Origin: Planctomycetota bacterium
Lineage (GTDB): Bacteria > Planctomycetota > Planctomycetia > Gemmatales > Gemmataceae
Direction of reading: 5' to 3'
DNA length: 63,992 nucleotides
NCBI GenBank assembly: GCA_016872605.1
Contig: VGZI01000011.1
Span: 1-63,992 of the forward strand
Under the pieces are notes generated by a model. The model was not told the DNA's origin and searched no databases. It saw nothing but the letters and a program-made list of their open reading frames with translations. Of the stretch, positions 59,441-63,992 are shown in pieces. The position numbers and the translations under genes were made by a program. Position 1 is the stretch's first letter, and each line of letters opens with the position of its first letter.

Positions 59441-61630
59441 TCAATGCCTCAGCAGAAATTCACCCAGGTTGAACAGCGCGTACTGCACATCCTGCAACGC
59501 CCGCGCCCGGTCGCCGACCGATGCGATATGCTTAACGGCGATGGCGATCTCGCCCGACGTCGGTCGTCGTGAGAGCGTTGCCAGGTAGACCTCCTCGATC
59601 ACCGTGCGATCGTCTTTCTTTTCGCGCAGCGCCTTCGCCAACAGGCTGTTGGGCGAATGCACCTTGTTCAACATCCCCTTGTTGTTCAAGAGATGCAGCA
59701 TCTGCGGCAACGACGGATCGTCCTCGCGGGCACACTCGCAACTCACGTCACGCACCGGCTTCGAGAACGCCTGCAGGAACGGATGATTGACGCCGCCTTC
59801 GGCCAACTCCAACGCTCGCGTGCCGAGTGGATAGCCCTTGAAGGGTTCGGCGATTCCGGTCGCGCTCGAGATTGCGTCCAGAATCTGCTCCGCCGCCAGC
59901 ATGCGAATCGACGCCTTGGTGAAGTAGCGATCGGGGTCCGCGGACTTCGGCGATTGTTTCGACGAGCCGGAAGCGTTAGCGCCGGATGCAGTGCTTGCCA
60001 GTTGGTACGTATTCGAATTGAGAATGCTGCGAATGAGGGGCTTCATGCGATAGCCATGCTTCACGAAGTCCTTGGCCAGTGCATCGAGCAACTCCGGATT
60101 CGACGGAGGATTCGTGTCGCGGAAATCGTCTACCGGCTCGACGATGCCCCGGCCCAGGAGGTGATACCACACGCGATTTACCAGCGACGGCGCGAAGTAG
60201 CGATTGTCCGCCCGCGTCAGCCAGTCCGCCAGCTTCTCGCGGCGATCGTCCTCCGGCGCGAGCTTGCCGGAGGAGAAGCCGAACGCCACGGGGTCTTGAT
60301 TCTTGCGCGTCGTCGGATGCTGCACCTCGCGGCCCGGCTGGAGATAGACGATCTCATCGTCCAATCCGAACTTGGCGCCCTTCAACTGCACCTGCGCGAA
60401 ATAGGCGGCCAGTCCATAATAGTCGTTCTGCGTGATCGATTCGAACGGGTGGTTGTGGCACTTGGCGCATTGGACGCGAACGCCGAGGAAGAGCTGGGCA
60501 AACGCCTCGGCCGTCTCATCGGGGGTGCGCGACACGCGGTAGAAGTTGGCCGCCGGCTTGTGCAGGGTATTGCCCAGGCCCATGAGCAATTCGCGTGCGA
60601 ACTGATCCATCGGCTTGTCGTCGGCTATCGTCTTGACGAGATAGCGATGAAAGCTGTGCACGCCGCGCTCGCTGATCGTCGTCGGGCTGCCGCGCAGAAC
60701 GTCGGCCCATTTGAGGGCCCAGTACGCGGCGTACTCGTCGCGTTCCAGGAGCGCATCGATCAACTTGGCCCGCTTCTGCTTGTCCTTCGAATCGAGAAAC
60801 GCCCGCGCTTCGGCCGCCGTCGGCAACACGCCGATCGTGTCGAGATATACACGGCGCAAGAAAACCTCGTCGCCGGCCACAGGCATCGGATTGAGCTGCA
60901 AATCTTTTTGCTTGGCGAACACGAACTTGTCGATGTCGTTGGCGATCGGCGGCGATCTGAAGCTGAACGCCGCATCGCGCTCGACGTATTGAAGTTGAGC
61001 ACTGCGGATCTGATCGAGGTATCGCACGAGAATCGACGCCTCGCCGGTGCGTTTGAACTCGACGAGGCCGGTCGGCGACACATTGGCGGCGCCGGCGGTA
61101 TTGACGCTGAAGACCGTGAGATCGGTCACGTCGCGAATCTCGCCCGATTTGAAGTGGGCCCGCACGGTGATTTGCTTGGTGCGATTCGCATCCTGCAGCC
61201 GAGCGAATTCGGGGACGACTTCGAGCTTGATCAGGTCGGCCGGGCCGCCATCCTTGCAGCCTTCGGCAACCCAGCGTTTGAGAGTCTCGTACGCAGGCTC
61301 GCCCGGCTTGAATCGCACGCCGCCTTGGTGAGGCACGTTGCCGGTTGCCTTGAGCAGGAACAAGCTGTTTTCAGGACGTTGGCGATCGACGCGTCGGCCC
61401 AACTCTCCGCGCGTCAGCGTGTGGATGTCGATATCGGGATCGTAGCCGCGCAAGCTCAGGCGAAACCCGTTCTTGCCGTTGGGCGAGCCATGGCATGCCC
61501 CTTGGTTGCAGCCGGCCCGCGAAAGCGCTGAGATGACGTCGGTGCGAAAATCGACGGGCCGCAGCTCCCCGGCGTGGGTGGATGTTGCAAAAGCCGTTAG
61601 TACGAGAATCCCAGCAACGTGGCGTGACAT
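59441..61630 (-). CDS. DUF1549/DUF1553 planctomycete cytochrome-like protein
   Basis: 729 residues from ATG 61630 (GGGGGGCCT upstream); the longer frame reads through palindrome 61649-61705. Signal peptide about residues 5-20. PSCyt1-like heme site CNQGACHG near residue 40, an Ig-like beta segment (about 130-215), DUF1549 with CAKCHNHPFESI, DUF1553 ending ALFNLGEFLLRH. It lacks the charged insert present in the paralogue at 4514-7225, so it shows the plain family architecture. The C-terminal region holds SGANASGSSKQSPKS, encoded by a family R-like palindrome half (59964-59985). No DUF1501 partner is adjacent. Confidence 0.92.
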   Translation of the reverse strand: MSRHVAGILVLTAFATSTHAGELRPVDFRTDVISALSRAGCNQGACHGSPNGKNGFRLSLRGYDPDIDIHTLTRGELGRRVDRQRPENSLFLLKATGNVPHQGGVRFKPGEPAYETLKRWVAEGCKDGGPADLIKLEVVPEFARLQDANRTKQITVRAHFKSGEIRDVTDLTVFSVNTAGAANVSPTGLVEFKRTGEASILVRYLDQIRSAQLQYVERDAAFSFRSPPIANDIDKFVFAKQKDLQLNPMPVAGDEVFLRRVYLDTIGVLPTAAEARAFLDSKDKQKRAKLIDALLERDEYAAYWALKWADVLRGSPTTISERGVHSFHRYLVKTIADDKPMDQFARELLMGLGNTLHKPAANFYRVSRTPDETAEAFAQLFLGVRVQCAKCHNHPFESITQNDYYGLAAYFAQVQLKGAKFGLDDEIVYLQPGREVQHPTTRKNQDPVAFGFSSGKLAPEDDRREKLADWLTRADNRYFAPSLVNRVWYHLLGRGIVEPVDDFRDTNPPSNPELLDALAKDFVKHGYRMKPLIRSILNSNTYQLASTASGANASGSSKQSPKSADPDRYFTKASIRMLAAEQILDAISSATGIAEPFKGYPLGTRALELAEGGVNHPFLQAFSKPVRDVSCECAREDDPSLPQMLHLLNNKGMLNKVHSPNSLLAKALREKKDDRTVIEEVYLATLSRRPTSGEIAIAVKHIASVGDRARALQDVQYALFNLGEFLLRH
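59964..59985. repeat. Family R-like half copy inside the DUF1549/1553 coding region
   Basis: GAGCCGGAAGCGTTAGCG then CCGG, close to the left arm at 4452-4474 and in frame, encoding a Ser/Gly/Ala stretch (SGANASGSS) in a low-complexity loop. Confidence 0.5.
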
Positions 61631-61648
61631 AGGCCCCCCTGCTGCGCC

Positions 61649-61705
61649 GTGGGGAACGTTTTGCACGTGCCTCGTCTGATGAGGCAAGTTCAAAACGTCC
61701 CCCAC
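61649..61705. repeat. Intergenic palindrome, family G
   Basis: 25-bp arms 61649-61673 and 61681-61705 (GTGGGGAACGTTTTGCACG.. and complement, three differences), 7-base loop. It lies in the leader of the DUF1549/1553 gene, 18 bases before its ATG. Confidence 0.8.
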
Positions 61706-61757
61706 GTGCTCCAGGAGATTCTATCAACGGCTGGGTGTCGTTCGCAAGGCGCTTAAA

Positions 61758-61819
61758 GTAGGTCAGGCTTTCTGGCCTGACTTTTCGCGGGCTCCGTCAG
61801 GCTAGAAAGCCTGACCTAC
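61758..61819. repeat. Intergenic palindrome, family F
   Basis: 24-bp arms 61758-61781 and 61796-61819 with one difference; 14-base loop. Its edge is five bases from the anti-sigma factor stop (61825). Same family at 24154-24216. Confidence 0.85.
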
Positions 61820-61824
61820 GTCAG

Positions 61825-62529
61825 TTACGCCTTGAGGAATTGGCGAAAGGCTTCGAGGCTCGAGCAGTAAACGATGAAAACGTAGCCGTCCTCGTGGTGC
61901 ACGAAGACAGAGTTCATGTTGGCGATCTTCATCCCATGCGTGAGTTCGCCTAGCCGAAAGTCCCTTGGCGACAATGCCAGCACATAGGCTTTGTTCTTTT
62001 GGCCGTTCTCGATGCGCAGGTAGGTGAACTTGGCAACCGGCTTGCCTTTGACGTGGACGACGTCGACTTCTTCAAGCAGGCTGCCATCGATAATGCCTGG
62101 CAGCTTGGCGTCCACGCCGCGATCGGCGAGATAACCTTCGACCGATTCCACGCTCTGGTTGCCGTTGAAGAAGAGTTGTGGCACGTCGGCTGACTTGAGC
62201 TCCGGATGAGTCTGCTGAAACCACACCCATCCCGCGGTAACCGCTATGAGTAGGCACGCCGCCATCGCCAGCGCCGTCTTCCATGGCACTCGGCCACGGT
62301 CGGCGTCCAGTTTCGCAAGGATGTTCTGATGCAAGGTCGTGGGCACGGGCACATCGACCATGACCGGAGCGATCAACGCATCGAATTGCCGTTCCGCTCG
62401 CGCCAGCTCGGCACAGGCCGGACATTTGTCGAGATGTTGTTGGACGATCTCGCGTTCGGTGTCGTCAAGCTCTCCGCACTTGCGATCGACGAACGCCAGC
62501 AGTTGTTGAACTTCATGGCATTCCATCAT
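61825..62529 (-). CDS. Anti-sigma factor, zf-HC2 (ZAS) type
   Basis: 234 residues. The N-terminal zinc-binding anti-sigma domain has CHEVQQLLAFVDRKCGELDDTE then IVQQHLDKCPACAELARAE (H-x3-C-x2-C). One transmembrane helix at about 83-103 (WKTALAMAACLLIAVTAGWVW) separates it from an extracytoplasmic domain of about 130 residues (DVDVVHVKGKPVAKFTYLRIENG... EDGYVFIVYCSSLEAFRQFL), probably the signal-receiving part. Its ATG overlaps the ECF gene's TGA by four bases, so it is translationally coupled and presumably binds that sigma factor. Confidence 0.9.
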   Translation of the reverse strand: MMECHEVQQLLAFVDRKCGELDDTEREIVQQHLDKCPACAELARAERQFDALIAPVMVDVPVPTTLHQNILAKLDADRGRVPWKTALAMAACLLIAVTAGWVWFQQTHPELKSADVPQLFFNGNQSVESVEGYLADRGVDAKLPGIIDGSLLEEVDVVHVKGKPVAKFTYLRIENGQKNKAYVLALSPRDFRLGELTHGMKIANMNSVFVHHEDGYVFIVYCSSLEAFRQFLKA

Positions 62530-63065
62530 TTGACCTCCCCCTGGTTCGCTTTCACGATCAGGTCGGATTGATCCGTCAACCGCTGTCGCAAAAAGGCCTT
62601 GCCGCGAGCGAGGCGCGACATGACCGTGCCCAAGGGCACATTCATCTGTTCCGCGATTTCCTTGTAGCTGAAATCCTCAAAATAGTAAAGAATAAGCGGC
62701 GTGCGAAACGCCTCCGGGAGCTCGTTGAGCGCCTTTTGCAGCTGCGCCGAGTCGGGACCGGCCCCGTTTTCCGTGGAACGGTCTGCGATTTCCGGTATTC
62801 CGTCGAGGGAAACCTGCTTCTCGAGTTTGCTGGACCGTGCCTGGTGCAAATATACGTTGCGAAGGATGGCGAAGAGCCAGGATTTGGCTCGTTCCTCCTC
62901 ACGCAGTTGATGCAGTTTTTTTTGGGCCAGGCAAAACGTCTCCTGTGTCAAGTCCTCGGCAAGCTGGGCGGACCCGCTCAGGCGATAGGCGAAGCGATAC
63001 AGGGCGACGTAGTGGGCCTCCACCATCGCTTCGATCGCCGACTTGGAGGACCCGAACCAGGGCAT
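62526..63065 (-). CDS. RNA polymerase sigma factor, ECF subfamily
   Basis: 179 residues from ATG 63065 (AGGGAG Shine-Dalgarno). Sigma-70 region 2: LYRFAYRLSGSAQLAEDLTQETFCLAQKKLHQL; KSWLFAILRNVYLHQARS. Region 4: LPEAFRTPLILYYFEDFSYKEIAEQMNVPLGTVMSRLARGKAFLRQRL. Directs RNA polymerase to its own promoters under control of the coupled anti-sigma factor. The gap 63066-63329 upstream, shared with the divergent lipoprotein gene, contains A-rich tracts but no repeat. Confidence 0.92.
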   Translation of the reverse strand: MPWFGSSKSAIEAMVEAHYVALYRFAYRLSGSAQLAEDLTQETFCLAQKKLHQLREEERAKSWLFAILRNVYLHQARSSKLEKQVSLDGIPEIADRSTENGAGPDSAQLQKALNELPEAFRTPLILYYFEDFSYKEIAEQMNVPLGTVMSRLARGKAFLRQRLTDQSDLIVKANQGEVK

Positions 63066-63329
63066 GGTCGAACTCCCTGCTGGAAGGAGGATACTCCGCC
63101 GAGGGATTTTATTCCCAGCGGGGCGGAAGGATGCGAAAAATCGTTGAGCGCCGGGCGCAGCGAAAAAAAAACAGCTTTTTGCCGTTTTCATGCTTGAAAG
63201 TGAAAAAACCGGGAATAATCTAGCGTTCTCTGCCTCCTATTGGAAATGGAACTCGGTGAACGCGCCGTCGGATTCGTTTCCCGATGTGGTTAAGTGGGCC
63301 AACTGTTTTTCTGGAAAGGATGGTAACTC

Positions 63330-63992
63330 GTGAAAAAGGTTTTGGCATTGTGTCTTTCGTTCGGCCTGATGGCGGTGCTGTCCGTCGGCATGACCGGTTG
63401 CAAAAAAGACGATAAGCCGGGGCCGAAGAAAATTCCGGGAACTGGCTTTAGCTTCAAATCCGTTGCTGATGCGGAGATCAAAGCGGGCGAAGCCGGCGAG
63501 TCTGCCGTTGAGGTGGCGCGAGCCCCCGAATCGAAAAAGGAAATCAAGATCACTGTCGCCGGGGACAAGGGAGTAACCGTTGCCGACCTCACGATCGCCG
63601 CGGGCGAAAGCAAGGGCACGCTCAAGATCACCACCACCACCACTGCCAAAGCCGGAACCGTCACTCTCAAGGTCAAGGGAAAATCCGAAGGCGCCGGCGA
63701 TGAGGAAGCCGATCTGAAGGTCACGATCACCACGAAGAAGGACGACACCAAGAAGGACGACACCAAGAAAGACGACACCAAGAAGAAAGACGACACCAAG
63801 AAAGACGACACCAAGAAGGACGACACCAAGAAGGACGACACCAAGAAAGACGACACCAAGAAACCTGACGACACCAAGAAGGACGACACCAAGAAAGACG
63901 ACACCAAGAAGAAAGACGACACCAAGAAAAACGGTGACGCCAAGAAGACCTCCTTGCTGAATACCGTAGAACGAACTTTCGCGTACCACCGC
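63330..63992 (+). CDS. Lipoprotein with KKDDT tandem repeats (partial, runs off the window)
   Basis: Starts at GTG 63330 (AAGGA about ten bases upstream): MKKVLALCLSFGLMAVLSVG then lipobox MTGC, so it is a lipoprotein. Residues about 35-130 form a beta-rich domain (EIKITVAGDKGVTVADLTIA; GTLKITTTTTAKAGTVTLKVKG), resembling an immunoglobulin-like fold. From about residue 138 to 196 it is a tandem array of DDTKK/KDDTKK units (nucleotides 63738-63928, unit GACGACACCAAGAAG with A/G wobble). The frame is open to the last base, ending TFAYHR. Reverse-strand frames here are shadows. A purely charged linker may span the envelope or peptidoglycan. Confidence 0.8.
   Translation, partial: MKKVLALCLSFGLMAVLSVGMTGCKKDDKPGPKKIPGTGFSFKSVADAEIKAGEAGESAVEVARAPESKKEIKITVAGDKGVTVADLTIAAGESKGTLKITTTTTAKAGTVTLKVKGKSEGAGDEEADLKVTITTKKDDTKKDDTKKDDTKKKDDTKKDDTKKDDTKKDDTKKDDTKKPDDTKKDDTKKDDTKKKDDTKKNGDAKKTSLLNTVERTFAYHR

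Noticed and set aside
59657..61531. 624-residue plus-strand frame opposite the second DUF1549/1553 gene
   Set aside because: Shadow frame produced by codon bias; no start signal or family.
63246..63275. ECF-type promoter GGAAC...CGTC before the KKDDT lipoprotein gene
   Set aside because: The spacer is only about 13 bases, shorter than the usual 16-17, so it is not a convincing match.
63738..63928. CRISPR-like short repeats
   Set aside because: The units are contiguous, in frame and encode DDTKK; there are no spacers.

Overview
The window looks like chromosomal DNA of a planctomycete, most probably a Gemmata-like bacterium (Gemmataceae). The indicators are planctomycete-type secreted cytochrome proteins (two DUF1549/DUF1553 proteins, one paired with a Tat-exported DUF1501 protein), a Ser/Thr kinase with a C-terminal membrane anchor, an Omp85/BamA porin, an ECF sigma/anti-sigma pair, the futalosine menaquinone gene mqnD, high GC, and weak or absent Shine-Dalgarno sequences at many starts. 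About 50 protein genes, two tRNA-like genes and four broken loci can be supported. This placement is inference from gene content.

Layout. 1-8 kb: the end of a sugar phosphate isomerase gene, a candidate parS site, and a minus-strand block (membrane protein, DUF58, DUF1501, DUF1549/1553, MarR regulator). 8-16 kb: tRNA-Arg(TCG), a sugar-dehydrogenase/cytochrome fusion, a DUF433/DUF5615 toxin-antitoxin pair, a LarA-type racemase, an M48 protease, a secreted propeller and a lipoprotein. 16-26 kb: Ser/Thr kinase, mqnD, a four-helix-bundle pseudogene, bamA, a sugar-nucleotide epimerase-like SDR, a DJ-1 protein, an ABM monooxygenase and a sulfotransferase. 25-34 kb: kelch protein, a FlgI-like lipoprotein with HEAT-like repeats, a sensorless histidine kinase, a frameshifted DUF4139 protein, a PQQ-type propeller and a solitary E2 acyltransferase. 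34-45 kb: two alpha/beta hydrolases, glmS, a tRNA-Phe-like gene, a monoheme secreted protein, a protein resembling the vitellogenin N-terminal region, and its broken secreted neighbour. 45-64 kb: ERI-1-like exonuclease, enolase, Uma2, APH kinase, SDR, galE, a dead hicBA locus, an ABC ATPase, GxxExxY, a large membrane protein, MazG, a TPR/metallopeptidase, fabI, a second DUF1549/1553 protein, the sigma/anti-sigma pair and a KKDDT-repeat lipoprotein running off the end.

The most striking property is the non-coding DNA. Nearly every gap holds a long inverted repeat, and about twenty different sequence families share one architecture (arms of about 16-34 bp, usually short loops). Many sit within 0-15 bases of a stop codon. 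Several families recur in the window, and several different families start or end with GTTTAGC/GCTAAAC. One is a 108-bp hairpin with perfect 16-bp terminal inverted repeats and a 9-bp target duplication, inserted into another palindrome. Another palindrome, exactly 60 bp, lies in frame inside the enolase gene. These look like non-autonomous mobile palindromes, many positioned to act as transcription terminators.

The genes serve mainly cell-envelope assembly (bamA, FlgI-like, glmS, galE, fabI), secreted redox proteins typical of planctomycetes, core metabolism (eno, mqnD), and regulation (kinase, ECF, MarR, histidine kinase). Four of the broken loci carry single-base indels in or beside homopolymer runs, so some could be assembly errors.
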